From assembly GCA_005223125.1 (NCBI GenBank), contig NJBH01000026.1:1-53951 (forward strand): 53,951 nucleotides of DNA. The letters run 5' to 3'. Shown here piece after piece: positions 8,357 to 18,260 of the stretch; position 1 is the first letter of the stretch; the number at the start of each line of letters is the position of its first letter. Both the position numbers and the translations under genes were made by a program. Under the pieces are notes generated by a model. That model made no database searches, was not told where the DNA came from, and was given only the letters and a program-made list of their open reading frames with translations. This stretch comes from Promethearchaeota archaeon Loki_b32 (GTDB taxonomy: Archaea > Asgardarchaeota > Lokiarchaeia > Sigyniarchaeales > SOKP01).

Positions 8357-9322
8357 TTGAAAAAAAAAGCAAAATTTGATTCGGAAGTCGCAACATGTTC
8401 CCATAAAAACATCAAAAAAGATAGTGGATTTTTCGTTTGTCAAGATTGTGGACTTATTATGGAAGATAGCTTAGCTTTCGAAGAAACAGTACCGACTCGC
8501 GATTTTTTTATAGATTCACAAAGAGATTACGAAAGAAGAATAAGAGTGAGTAATTCTAAGGCACTCCAAGATCCTGTAATAAAAGAAAAATACGATCGAA
8601 TTAAAACACTTGAGAAGTGGTTTAGAGATTATGAATCTGATTTTACTGAACAAAAAAAGACAATTGAATTGTTAAAAAGCCATGGAATAGGGTTAAACAT
8701 TAATAATGTTAAGTATAAAGAAATAAAAGATAGGTATTTAAAGTATAATAAATATCACCGTCATAATTATCAAAACATGGTTATAATTTTCCTAGCGATT
8801 GTTTGGATGGAAATAAAAGACACTACAAATATTCGGATTGAGGAATTCATTAAAGTTTCAAGAGAATTAGGGCATAAAATAAACAAAAAAATGTTAAATA
8901 AGACTATGCTAAAGGTGAAACGGACTGAAAATATGCTAAAAAGTAAAAAAAGCACTTTAGATATCGAAAAAGAAATTAAAAGTAGGATAAAACTAGTTTT
9001 TCAAAAGGATTTAAACAATATTCCTTATCAAAAAGTTCAAGAGTTTTTTAAAGATAAAGTTGAATATGAAAAAATTAAAGTTGGAATGCTATTATTAGCT
9101 GACAGAATATTGAAAAAAATATCATATAGTCAAATTCAGAGTCTTAATTACAAAGCATTTGCAGCGGGATTAATATATTATGTAGGACAAACTCTTGAAA
9201 ATAGAAAAATATTTACTCAAAGTTTAATAGAAAGTACAAGTAAATTCTCAAGTACTACTATTAGAAAGAGATATCATGTATTAAAAAATCTTTTAGGAGA
9301 TCCTCAAGCACTTAAACTCTAA
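8357..9322 (+). CDS. Highly divergent TFB-like transcription factor
   Basis: 321 aa, TTG start. An N-terminal zinc ribbon with C-x-H and C-x2-C ligands (TCSHKN at residues 13-18; CQDC about residues 27-30, followed by GLIME) is like the CxH ribbons of TFB/Brf proteins. The middle is strongly basic and barely resembles a cyclin repeat. The C-terminus (NYKAFAAGLIYYVGQ, then TTIRKRYHVLKNLL) fits the end of the second cyclin repeat of TFB. I infer a specialised or degenerate TFB. The B-finger conserved in normal TFB (RRR..RWRDFG) cannot be seen. It lies directly upstream of two P-type ATPase genes. Confidence 0.65.
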   Translation: MKKKAKFDSEVATCSHKNIKKDSGFFVCQDCGLIMEDSLAFEETVPTRDFFIDSQRDYERRIRVSNSKALQDPVIKEKYDRIKTLEKWFRDYESDFTEQKKTIELLKSHGIGLNINNVKYKEIKDRYLKYNKYHRHNYQNMVIIFLAIVWMEIKDTTNIRIEEFIKVSRELGHKINKKMLNKTMLKVKRTENMLKSKKSTLDIEKEIKSRIKLVFQKDLNNIPYQKVQEFFKDKVEYEKIKVGMLLLADRILKKISYSQIQSLNYKAFAAGLIYYVGQTLENRKIFTQSLIESTSKFSSTTIRKRYHVLKNLLGDPQALKL

Positions 9323-9377
9323 TTTTGATTATCATTTCTTAAGCCTGATCCTTTAATAAGCTTTGAATTCATATTAA

Positions 9378-9391
9378 ATAATATTTAAATT
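9378..9391 (+). promoter_or_regulatory. Putative TATA box of first P-type ATPase
   Basis: TAATATTTAAATTA is centred about 30 bases before the ATG at 9416, a spacing that fits a leaderless or very short-leader archaeal transcript. Position-based inference. Confidence 0.35.
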
Positions 9392-9415
9392 AGAATCATA
9401 GTTAAAATAATTAAG

Positions 9416-12295
9416 ATGTCATCATCAGAGAAGAAAAAAGAAATCTATTATTATAACCAGCCAATTGAACACTTAATAAATACTTTCAATTCTGATATTG
9501 ATCATGGAATAACTTCTTCTGAATTAAATGAGAGACATCTAAAATATGGATATAATGAATTACCTAAAGTTAAAAAATCTATTTGGAAGATTTATTTAGC
9601 ACCTATTTTTAATTTTTTAATTGTAATTTTATTGGTTACAGGGATTGTCATAATTATTTTAGGCTCAATTGGGGATACAATAATTACTTTTACTGTTGTG
9701 ATTATTAATTCAGTTACAGCTATAGTCCAACAATTCCGTGCTCAAAAAGCTCTAGAATCTCTAAGAGAAATATCTGCCTTAAAAACGACAGTTTTACGAG
9801 ATGGGATACAACTTGAAATTAGTACCAGAGAATTAATTCCGGGGGATATAGTACTATTAGAACAGGGAGATAAAATTCCTGCGGATGGAAGATTAATAGA
9901 ACAAATGAATTTAACAATTGATGAAGCTCCATTAACAGGTGAAAGTGAACCAGTAGAAAAAACCAGTAATCCCCTAGAAGAAACAGAAATTTCCCTCCAA
10001 AAACAGTCAAATATGGTATTTATGGGAACTTATGTCCAGACCGGTAGAGCAAAAGAATTAGTAACAGGAATAGGAGAAAATACTGAGATTGGCAAAATTT
10101 CTCAAACATTAAATGAAATGGGTAGTATTGAAGATATTCCTTTAACGAGAAAATTAAACAGATTAGGGTATATCTTAGGGACGATTGTTATCATTAATTT
10201 GATTATTTTAATAATTTATAAACTTTCATGGCTACAGATTCAAGAAAATTTCATTCAAAGTCAAATTATTGATGCTTTAGTAGATTCTATATTGAGAGCT
10301 ATGAATATTGTCCCCATTAATTTACCATTATTATCTACTCTTGTTCTAATCACTGGAGTTCTAAGGATGGCGCAAACTGGAGTCATTATCAAAAACTTAT
10401 CTGCTATAGAATCTCTTGGACGAGTTTCTGTAATTTGTTCAGATAAAACTGGTACTATTACTAAAAATGAGATGACTGTTGAAAAATTTTGGATAAACGA
10501 AGAAGAATATGAAGTCACTGGATCTGGATATGAGGCAGAGGGAGAAATTGTAAAAAATGGAACTCCTATTGATTTAAGCAATAATGCTACATTCCAAAAG
10601 TTTATTGATTCTATGGTCGTCAATAATAATGCGAAACTTGTATTTGAGGATGTTAAAGTAAGATTAAGAGATTTAAGAGAAAAAGCAGTCAGAAGAGCAC
10701 TAGGATCGCCTACAGAAGCGGCTTTATTAGTGTTAGCAGAAAAAGCTGGTTATTATACTTACGATCTACAAAAAAAGTATGAAATTATAACTGAATTTTC
10801 TTTTAGTTCTGAATTTAAAAGGATGACATCAATTTTTAAGCCTACTACGGGAAATCCATATTCTCTTGTTTTTTCAAAAGGTGCTCCTGAAAGAATTTTA
10901 AGTATTTCTTCTCAAATAGAAATAAATGGTACCCTTAAATCTCTTGATAATGATTATAAAAAACAAATTTCTAACAAAATAAATGAACAAGCCAATAAAG
11001 GTTTTAGAATTTTAGCAATTGCTTATAGAATAATAAATTCCGTCAATGAACCTAAAAGAGAAGAAACTGAAAAAGATTTGGTATTTTTAGGATTTGTTTC
11101 AATAATGGATCCGCCTCGTATTGGCGTTAAAGAATCTGTTGAAGATTGTAAAAAAGGTGGTATTAAAGTAGTTATGATTACTGGTGATCATCCCGCAACA
11201 GCTCAAACAATAGCTTCTCAAATGGGCATTTTTTCTGAAGAAAATTTGGTTGCAACTGGAGATCAAGTTAAAAATTTAGCTCTATTAGACTTTAATAAAA
11301 CCACAGTTTTTGCCCGTGTAGAACCAACTGATAAAGAGATTATTGTTGAGAATTACCAAAAACAAAATTTTATTTGTGCTATGACAGGTGATGGTATAAA
11401 TGACGCTCCTGCATTAAAACTTGCGAATGCTGGGATCGCGATGGGAATAACAGGAACTGACCTTGCTAAAGAAACTTCAGATATGGTAATAACAGATGAT
11501 AATTTTGTATCTATTAAAAAAGGTGTTAAAGTAGGCAGGGGAATTTTTGCAAAAATAAGAACTATTATCTTTTTCTTTATTTGTACGAATATAATGGAAG
11601 GTGTCATCTTTTTTACCTTTGAAATTTTACAACCATATACGGGATTTGAATTGTTTGCGTCAAATTGGCAACATATCTATATCTTTGGAATATTGCATTC
11701 TCTTCCATCCTTAGCATTAGTTGTGGATAATCATCCCAAAGATATTATGAATGAAACTCCGAGAAATGAGGAAGAACTATTGAATAAAAATTTATGGATA
11801 TTCCTACTAATACAAGCTTTTCTTGGAGGATTAGGTTTAGTCTTGGCATTACAGTTAACCACAGAAGGTATAATTCCACTGAATCCTTGGAATACAAATA
11901 GCTCTTTAAGTTATATTCCCACTGGAGCAACTGAACCCGATATGATATATATGAAAGCAAGAACAATGTTTATTACAGTTATCTATCTCTTTGAATCATT
12001 TTTTATCTGGACATTTAGACGACCAAATAAATCTCTATATAAGAGTTTAAAGGAAGAAATAAGTTATACACTATTAGTCATATGCTTATTCACGTTAGGA
12101 TTGCATATCTTCTTTATTTGTTTTTCCTATAGTGCAAATTATTACATAAATGATGTATTTGGTTTAAATCTACAAATAAACTTTTTGTTTCTAAGTGGGA
12201 CTGATTGGTTAATTTGTATTATGCTTGCCCTTCCAGGAATTGTCGGTATAGAGTTATTTAAGTACTTTGCTAGAGAGAAGAATATTCATTTTTAA
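9416..12295 (+). CDS. P-type (P2-like) cation-transporting ATPase, copy 1
   Basis: 959 aa with the full P-type order: N-terminal cation-ATPase domain, TM1-2, actuator with TGES (174-177), TM3-4, phosphorylation motif CSDKTGT with Asp343, nucleotide domain, hinge TGDGINDAPAL (657 onward), and a C-terminal six-helix bundle. The layout is that of SERCA/Na,K-type P2 pumps, but by eye the ion-site residues differ. The TM4 motif is PINLP (300-304) in place of PEGLP, and the TM6 position of SERCA Asp800 appears to be His761. TM5 keeps Asn725 and Glu728. The ion is therefore not predictable. The gene is the first of a tandem pair with no other gene between. Confidence 0.9.
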   Translation: MSSSEKKKEIYYYNQPIEHLINTFNSDIDHGITSSELNERHLKYGYNELPKVKKSIWKIYLAPIFNFLIVILLVTGIVIIILGSIGDTIITFTVVIINSVTAIVQQFRAQKALESLREISALKTTVLRDGIQLEISTRELIPGDIVLLEQGDKIPADGRLIEQMNLTIDEAPLTGESEPVEKTSNPLEETEISLQKQSNMVFMGTYVQTGRAKELVTGIGENTEIGKISQTLNEMGSIEDIPLTRKLNRLGYILGTIVIINLIILIIYKLSWLQIQENFIQSQIIDALVDSILRAMNIVPINLPLLSTLVLITGVLRMAQTGVIIKNLSAIESLGRVSVICSDKTGTITKNEMTVEKFWINEEEYEVTGSGYEAEGEIVKNGTPIDLSNNATFQKFIDSMVVNNNAKLVFEDVKVRLRDLREKAVRRALGSPTEAALLVLAEKAGYYTYDLQKKYEIITEFSFSSEFKRMTSIFKPTTGNPYSLVFSKGAPERILSISSQIEINGTLKSLDNDYKKQISNKINEQANKGFRILAIAYRIINSVNEPKREETEKDLVFLGFVSIMDPPRIGVKESVEDCKKGGIKVVMITGDHPATAQTIASQMGIFSEENLVATGDQVKNLALLDFNKTTVFARVEPTDKEIIVENYQKQNFICAMTGDGINDAPALKLANAGIAMGITGTDLAKETSDMVITDDNFVSIKKGVKVGRGIFAKIRTIIFFFICTNIMEGVIFFTFEILQPYTGFELFASNWQHIYIFGILHSLPSLALVVDNHPKDIMNETPRNEEELLNKNLWIFLLIQAFLGGLGLVLALQLTTEGIIPLNPWNTNSSLSYIPTGATEPDMIYMKARTMFITVIYLFESFFIWTFRRPNKSLYKSLKEEISYTLLVICLFTLGLHIFFICFSYSANYYINDVFGLNLQINFLFLSGTDWLICIMLALPGIVGIELFKYFAREKNIHF

Positions 12296-12408
12296 TCTTC
12301 TCATTTTAAGATCACAATTTAAATTAAATGATTATTATAGGTTATTTATTATATTGAAATTAGAATTCAATTTTCATTAATTATTTTTAAAAACTTTGGT
12401 AGCCCCGT

Positions 12409-15291
12409 ATGGAATCTACAGAAGAATATTTTTATAATATTGAATTAGAGCAAATCTATAAAAAATTTCAGACAAATCCTGATAATGGATTAACTCTAAA
12501 AGAAGTTAATAAAAGATTAGAAAAATTTGGCTATAATGAAATTCCAAAAGTATCTAAAGGTTTCATTAAAATCTATTTAGCTCCATTATTTAACTGGTTA
12601 ATTGTAATTTATTTAATTGGATCTTTAATTTTATTTTTAGCATGGTTATTTGGTGGAGAAGGTGATGTGACTTTTATTGCAATAACCTTAGGAATTGTGC
12701 TTCTAAATTGTTTAGTTGCAATCATTCAACAATATCGAGCTACAAAAAAACTTAATGCTTTACGTGAATTAACGGCTCCTACATCGACAATTATTAGAGA
12801 TGATCAAAAACAAGATATTCCTACCAAAGAAATTGTAGTTGGCGATTTATTAGTTTTAAATCAAGGAGATAAAATCCCTGCTGATGCTAGAATAATTGAA
12901 TCATATAATTTAGTGATAAATGAGGCTTCTTTAACAGGAGAATCCGAGCCTGTAAGAAAGGCTGAGCTAGGAAAACTCTTAAAGAAAAGAGATATCTCCA
13001 TTGGAGAGCGTAATAATATGGTATTTTATGGAACCTATATCTCTACTGGAAATGGTAAATCAATTGTTGTCAAAACAGGTGGTGATACTGAAATTGGAAA
13101 AATTTCTCATGGATTAGAAGAAGCAGGAACCAGTGAAATTCCTATTAGAAAAAAAATGAATAATTTTGGAAAGTGGTTAGGACTAATTATTTTTGCTTTT
13201 TGGTTTATAATATTAATGATTCTTTGGGCAGTAAGAGGAGAAGCTGATATTGTAGAAAGTATGAATTCCGCGCTTGATCTAATGCCAATCAATTTGCCAC
13301 TGCTCACAACTATTGTTTTGATTACGGGTGTAGTAGCTTTGGCACATCATGGTGTTATAATAAGAAATCTGGCATCTGTTGATAGTTTAGGTAGAGTAAG
13401 CATAGTATGTTCAGATAAAACGGGTACATTAACTAAGAACCAGATGAGCGTTCAACATGTTTGGACAAACGGATCAATATTTCGAGTTACTGGCAGCGGA
13501 TATGCTCCAGAAGGGGAAATAATTTTAATGGATGACCCAAAGAACCCCAATTATGTAAAACATATTGACGATTATCCTTATCTTAAATTATTATTAACTG
13601 CTGGATTTTTAAATAACAACTCAGCATTAATTAAAAATGAAATTGAGATTTCTGGGAAGATTATTCCCAATTGGAATGTCGTAGGTTCTCCAACAGAGGG
13701 TGCTTTAGCAGTATTATTTCAAAAAGGCATGGGAGATTATCTTCTTGATGATTATGAATCTATTACTGAATATCCTTTTGATTCTTCATTAAAAAGAATG
13801 ACAAAACTTTATAAAAGAGATCATGATTACTATTCCTTTACAAAAGGCGCAAGTGAAATTTTAATCCCACATTGTACAAAAATCTTATATAATGATGTAG
13901 AAATTAATTTTAGTGAAGAGATAAAAAATAAGGTAATGGAAATTGTAAATCTATATGCAAATCAGGGTTATCGAATATTAAGTTTATGTTATAAAGTAAT
14001 GGATACAATTCCACCAGAGGGTGATAAAGGAAGAGAAGTTAGTGAATCAAACATGATTTTTATAGGATTTGTAACAATTTTAGACCCTCCTAGAGAAGGA
14101 GTTAAAGAATCTGTAGAACAATGTCATGAAGCAGGTGTAGAGATTGTAATGATTACCGGTGATTCTCCTTCAACAGCAAGAGCAATTGCATCACAAATTG
14201 GTATTGTATCAGATGAGAGTGATATAGCAATTGAAGGAAAAGATATTAAAGATTATGAAGCATACGATGAGTTTAAAAAAATTAAAGTTTTTGCTCGTGT
14301 AGAACCAACTGATAAAGAAGATATAGTAGAACAATATCAGGAACAGAAAAAAGTTGTCGCTATGACTGGTGATGGAGTAAATGATGCTTTAGCATTAAAT
14401 ATGGCAGATGCAGGGGTCGCTATGGGAATAGCAGGAACAGATGTAGCTAAGGAAGCTTCTGATATGGTTATCTCAGATGATTCATTTAACTCAATCGTGA
14501 TTGGTATCCATCATGGAAGAGGAATTTTTGCAAGGATCCGTGTGGTAGTATTCTTTTATATTTGCATCAATATATTTGAAGGATTAGTTCAATTTATATT
14601 AGCAATAATTTTAGATTTACCATATTTCTTAGACGATGCATTTCACTGGCAATGGATATTTCTTTCAATTACCTTACATGTATTTCCAGGTCTAATCTTG
14701 ACTTTTGATTCTACTTCTGATGATGTCATGAAAGAAAAACCAAGAGATTCAGAAGAAATACTTTCTCGAAATATTATGTATCTTCTGTTCATATTTGGAA
14801 TTTTGCTGGCATTAGTCATGGTACTGGTATATTTCGTAACTATGAGTGGAAATTATCCTGTTTTTTTTGAGAATTGGAACTTTGGTGGATTAAATGAAGC
14901 ATACCTCTATTCACCAGAAAATGCTGAATTAAATCCATTTGGGGTAGGCTTAACTGAAGCAAAAGCTCTTACTATGTTAATGGTAACGTTATTCTTTTGT
15001 GAATCATTTCTTATATTTCAAATTAGACGGCCTAATAAGTCTTTAATTAGAAGTCTTATAGAAGATAGTAATAAACGGATGTATCTTATAATAGGCTTTT
15101 TATTTGCGGTTTTCCTTATGTTAATGTATATCCCAGGAGTTCAAATTACATTAGCAAATTGGGGAGTTAATTTTATGTTCATGCTTCTAACCGGTCTTGA
15201 TTGGTTAGTATGTTTCTTGATTTCCTTAATTTGTATTGTTTCTTTTGAGCTTGTAAAATTTTTAGCGCGTAAGAAAAATATATCATTCTAA
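12409..15291 (+). CDS. P-type (P2-like) cation-transporting ATPase, copy 2
   Basis: 960 aa, a full-length paralog of the gene just upstream; both end in a similar (R)xKNIxF tail. The phosphorylated Asp is residue 336 in CSDKTGT. It shares PINLP in TM4 (293-297), Asn721/Glu724 in TM5 and a His (757) at the TM6 Asp800 position. One difference stands out: the hinge reads TGDGVNDALAL, with Leu661 where the family has a nearly invariant Pro. The gap to copy 1 is 113 bases and contains no gene, so the pair arose by tandem duplication and may be co-regulated. The duplication is old, because the sequences differ substantially. Confidence 0.9.
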   Translation: MESTEEYFYNIELEQIYKKFQTNPDNGLTLKEVNKRLEKFGYNEIPKVSKGFIKIYLAPLFNWLIVIYLIGSLILFLAWLFGGEGDVTFIAITLGIVLLNCLVAIIQQYRATKKLNALRELTAPTSTIIRDDQKQDIPTKEIVVGDLLVLNQGDKIPADARIIESYNLVINEASLTGESEPVRKAELGKLLKKRDISIGERNNMVFYGTYISTGNGKSIVVKTGGDTEIGKISHGLEEAGTSEIPIRKKMNNFGKWLGLIIFAFWFIILMILWAVRGEADIVESMNSALDLMPINLPLLTTIVLITGVVALAHHGVIIRNLASVDSLGRVSIVCSDKTGTLTKNQMSVQHVWTNGSIFRVTGSGYAPEGEIILMDDPKNPNYVKHIDDYPYLKLLLTAGFLNNNSALIKNEIEISGKIIPNWNVVGSPTEGALAVLFQKGMGDYLLDDYESITEYPFDSSLKRMTKLYKRDHDYYSFTKGASEILIPHCTKILYNDVEINFSEEIKNKVMEIVNLYANQGYRILSLCYKVMDTIPPEGDKGREVSESNMIFIGFVTILDPPREGVKESVEQCHEAGVEIVMITGDSPSTARAIASQIGIVSDESDIAIEGKDIKDYEAYDEFKKIKVFARVEPTDKEDIVEQYQEQKKVVAMTGDGVNDALALNMADAGVAMGIAGTDVAKEASDMVISDDSFNSIVIGIHHGRGIFARIRVVVFFYICINIFEGLVQFILAIILDLPYFLDDAFHWQWIFLSITLHVFPGLILTFDSTSDDVMKEKPRDSEEILSRNIMYLLFIFGILLALVMVLVYFVTMSGNYPVFFENWNFGGLNEAYLYSPENAELNPFGVGLTEAKALTMLMVTLFFCESFLIFQIRRPNKSLIRSLIEDSNKRMYLIIGFLFAVFLMLMYIPGVQITLANWGVNFMFMLLTGLDWLVCFLISLICIVSFELVKFLARKKNISF

Positions 15292-15371
15292 ATTGCTTCT
15301 TTTTTCTTTCTTTATTCTTAATTTTGACTAGAATGATTAATTTTTTATTTTGATGTTGATTTCTTTCTTCT

Positions 15372-15914
15372 ATGTTAAAGGGAAAGAGAATTAATTTAGC
15401 TCCAATTAAGAGAGAATATATAGAATCATTTCTCAAATGGTTTAATGATCCAGAAATTACTCAATATTTGGTAAGGTATCGTCCTATGACCAAAATGGGG
15501 GAAGAGGATTGGATTGAAAATCTTAAAAATCAAGAGAATTCTATTCATTTCGCTATCGTCATTTTAGCTGAAGATGGTTCAGAGAAACTTATTGGTAATT
15601 GTGGAATACATAATGTTGATTGGAAAAATAGAGTAGGAGAGTTGGGGATTGTAATTGGAGAAAAAGATTATCAAAACAGAGGATATGGGACTGAAGTGAT
15701 AGAATTGCTATTAGAATACGGGTTCGACACAGTAAATTTAAACAGAATTGAATTATACGTATATGATTATAATATAAGAGCATTAAGATCTTATCAAAAA
15801 GCAGGCTTCACGGAAGAAGGAAGAAAACGGCAATTTATGTGGAATAAGGGAAAATATTATGATGCAATCATAATGGGTATTTTAGCAGAAGAATGGAGTG
15901 AAAAAAAAAAATAA
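15372..15914 (+). CDS. GNAT acetyltransferase, RimJ/RimL type
   Basis: 180 aa, one GNAT domain over the full length. It starts MLKGKRINLAPIKREYIES, as in RimJ/RimL and spermidine acetyltransferase relatives. It has an acetyl-CoA-binding loop Q-N-R-G-Y-G-T near residue 97 and the C-terminal NIRALRSYQKAGF motif. It would transfer an acetyl group from acetyl-CoA to an N-terminal or small-molecule amine; the substrate is unknown. It is a monocistronic-looking gene convergent with the next one. Confidence 0.85.
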   Translation: MLKGKRINLAPIKREYIESFLKWFNDPEITQYLVRYRPMTKMGEEDWIENLKNQENSIHFAIVILAEDGSEKLIGNCGIHNVDWKNRVGELGIVIGEKDYQNRGYGTEVIELLLEYGFDTVNLNRIELYVYDYNIRALRSYQKAGFTEEGRKRQFMWNKGKYYDAIIMGILAEEWSEKKK

Positions 15915-15925
15915 GAAACTAATAT

Positions 15926-16972
15926 TTATTTTTCTAATTCTTTAAAGTAAGGGATAATTTCATTACGAAAGATTTCATAAACCTGATTAATATCAGGACC
16001 TCGGTTCATAAGAATCATTGCGGTCGCGCCTGCTTCTTTAAACTTTTCTATACTTGCAATGACATCATCAGTAGAACCTAAACAATTAGTGTCTTGAAGG
16101 ATAGTTTCAGGAAGGTTATCTATGCATGATAATTGCTTAGTTGCATCTTTTACTTGCATATCAAAATTATGAATTGTATAATCCGTTGGAAGACATAAAT
16201 CAGGATATATTTGATTAGTTTTTGTTGGATTGAGCACATAGGAAACTCTGAAGAATTCACAGCGTTTAACAGCATTTTCCGGAGTTTCATTATCTATAGC
16301 CACAAAACAATTATATGTATAATCAATTTCTTCTGGATTTCGCCCTACTTTTTTAGCGGCTTCAACTATTTCTTTTTTATTCTCTTTAAATGATCTAGCT
16401 GACTCTACAAAAGGATACCATCCATCTCCTAATTCACCAGTCATTTGACGAGTTTTGGGACTGTTTGCTGCAATATATATAGGAGGAGTATTTTGAATAG
16501 GTTTAACTTGGATATAAGCTCGGTGAATATTACCCCAAAAATCACTTTTTCTACTTACTTTACGTTTTGTCCAAAATTCTCTTAATAACTCAATGTATTC
16601 TCTTAATTTCGATATAGATTTATCACGATTCAATCCGTACATATCAACATTCATTTTTTCTCCTGCACCGAGACCTATCATAGCTCTTCCATTTGAAATT
16701 TGGTCGAGAGTAGCAACTTTTTGAGCCATTAGTGCAGGATGAAACCTATGAGGATCAGAAACACCAGTACATAATTTAGCCTTATTAGTGATCATTGCGA
16801 TTGAGGTGAGAAACATAAAAGCATCAAAACAAGTACCGGGCCCTGGAGGTAGCATTACTGTATGATCTGCATAAAACACATATTCAAAACCACATTGTTC
16901 GGCTTTTTTAGCTCCTTCATACATATAATCAAGCCGAGGGGTGGGAACTGGGATTGAAAATCCAAACTTCAT
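15926..16972 (-). CDS. Luciferase-like (LLM) F420/flavin oxidoreductase
   Basis: 348 aa, a TIM-barrel of the bacterial-luciferase superfamily, beginning MKFGFSIPVPTPRLDYMYEG. Family marks are the FADH-type motif (FYADHTVMLPPG), TGVSDPHRFHPALMAQKVAT, GLGAGE and ELGDGWYPF. In archaea such proteins usually use coenzyme F420. I chose the ATG at 16970-16972 because it begins the conserved beta-strand. A second in-frame ATG at 17008 sits just after AGGAGA and adds 12 non-conserved residues; it remains possible. It is divergent from a second LLM protein. Substrate unknown. Confidence 0.8.
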   Translation of the reverse strand: MKFGFSIPVPTPRLDYMYEGAKKAEQCGFEYVFYADHTVMLPPGPGTCFDAFMFLTSIAMITNKAKLCTGVSDPHRFHPALMAQKVATLDQISNGRAMIGLGAGEKMNVDMYGLNRDKSISKLREYIELLREFWTKRKVSRKSDFWGNIHRAYIQVKPIQNTPPIYIAANSPKTRQMTGELGDGWYPFVESARSFKENKKEIVEAAKKVGRNPEEIDYTYNCFVAIDNETPENAVKRCEFFRVSYVLNPTKTNQIYPDLCLPTDYTIHNFDMQVKDATKQLSCIDNLPETILQDTNCLGSTDDVIASIEKFKEAGATAMILMNRGPDINQVYEIFRNEIIPYFKELEK

Positions 16973-17107
16973 AATAATTAAAATTGTTTGAATCTTAAAA
17001 ACTTCCATGTTCTCCTAACATTTGGGCTAGATTTCAAACTAAAAGGATAAGTTATAAATTATTATTAGATAATATATTTTTAGAATCAATTTTTGGAAAG
17101 TGATATT

Positions 17108-18232
17108 ATGGATATTAATGATATAAAAATCGGTACTGAAGGAAGTTTCATTGGCCCCTTTGAAAAAGGAATTGCTAATGTAAAAAGGATAGAAGAGAAT
17201 GGGTATGATTCAGTATGGTTTGCGGATCATCTGATGGGGTGGACACCGGAAAGTATATGGACCCCTGATATTATTAGAGCTGCTGAATTTCAAGATAGCC
17301 CACATTTATTTCATGAAGTATATTCTACTATAGCAGTTGCTGCTTGGAATACCAATAAAATTAAATTAGGTACAAGCGTAACTGAAACTTTTCGAAGAAA
17401 TCCTGCTGTTTTAGCTCAAACATTATTAACACAAGATCATATCTCAAAAGGAAGAGTAATATTAGGTATAGGTGCGGGGGAAGGTGAAAATGTAATACCT
17501 TATGGAATTAAATGGGAGAGTCCTGTAAGTAGGTTAGAGGAATCCATTCAAATAATTAAGCTACTATGGAAGAGCGATAAAAAAGTAAATTTTGAAGGAA
17601 AATTTTGGAATTTGAAAAACGCTGTTCTTTCTCTAAAACCATTCAAGAAAGGAAAATACCCACCGATTTGGATTGCCGCACATGGTCCCAAAATGCTTGA
17701 TTTAACCGGAAGATTAGGGGATGGTTGGATACCTGCATATTCTGATCCTGAATCATATAAATATAGACTAGATCATATCAAAAATTCAGCAAAAAAAGCA
17801 AATAGGGATCCAAATGAAATTACTCCTGCTCTTTTTAGCTTTCTTGTTATTGATGAAGAACATAATATCTGTGATGATATGCTTGAAAATCCCGTAATTA
17901 AAAATCAACTATTAACTATGCCTCCTTCAATGTATAAAAAATATGGAGCAATTCATCCTTTTGGAGAGGATTTTTATGGATTACTTGAATATATACCAAC
18001 AGAATATGATAGAAAAACAGTATTAGAAGCAATAGATAAAATCCCCGCAAAAATGTGTGATGATAATACTTTACATGGGACCCCTGATGAAATTATCAGT
18101 AAAATTGAAGAATATGCTAAAGTGGGTCTAAAACATATTGTTCTTTATAATACAACTTATTTAGCGGATATTACCAAGATAAAAAGTTCATTTGGCTTAT
18201 TGAAAAAAGTATTAGAATATTTTCATGGATAA
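17108..18232 (+). CDS. Luciferase-like (LLM) F420-dependent oxidoreductase
   Basis: 374 aa, second member of the luciferase-like superfamily, resembling methylenetetrahydromethanopterin reductase / F420-dependent glucose-6-phosphate dehydrogenase relatives: SVWFADHLMGWTP, TSVTETFRRNPAVLAQT, GIGAGEGENVIPYG, LTGRLGDGWIPAY. The ATG at 17108 is preceded by GGAAAGTGAT, which favours it over the TTG at 17093. It is divergent from the other LLM gene with 135 bases between them, so they may share regulation. The physiological substrate cannot be told from the sequence. Confidence 0.8.
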   Translation: MDINDIKIGTEGSFIGPFEKGIANVKRIEENGYDSVWFADHLMGWTPESIWTPDIIRAAEFQDSPHLFHEVYSTIAVAAWNTNKIKLGTSVTETFRRNPAVLAQTLLTQDHISKGRVILGIGAGEGENVIPYGIKWESPVSRLEESIQIIKLLWKSDKKVNFEGKFWNLKNAVLSLKPFKKGKYPPIWIAAHGPKMLDLTGRLGDGWIPAYSDPESYKYRLDHIKNSAKKANRDPNEITPALFSFLVIDEEHNICDDMLENPVIKNQLLTMPPSMYKKYGAIHPFGEDFYGLLEYIPTEYDRKTVLEAIDKIPAKMCDDNTLHGTPDEIISKIEEYAKVGLKHIVLYNTTYLADITKIKSSFGLLKKVLEYFHG

Positions 18233-18245
18233 GATTTTACTATAA

Positions 18246-18260
18246 TTAATTTTTTTTTTT
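18246..18260 (+). terminator. Poly-T terminator between convergent genes
   Basis: An unbroken run of more than ten T on the plus strand lies 14 bases after the LLM stop codon. Oligo-T runs end archaeal transcription, so this would stop the plus-strand gene; the run overlaps the end of the opposing gene. Confidence 0.5.

Noticed and set aside
9819-15436. Several minus-strand frames opposite the P-type ATPases and the acetyltransferase
   Set aside because: They overlap strongly conserved genes, show no family features and have no ribosome sites.
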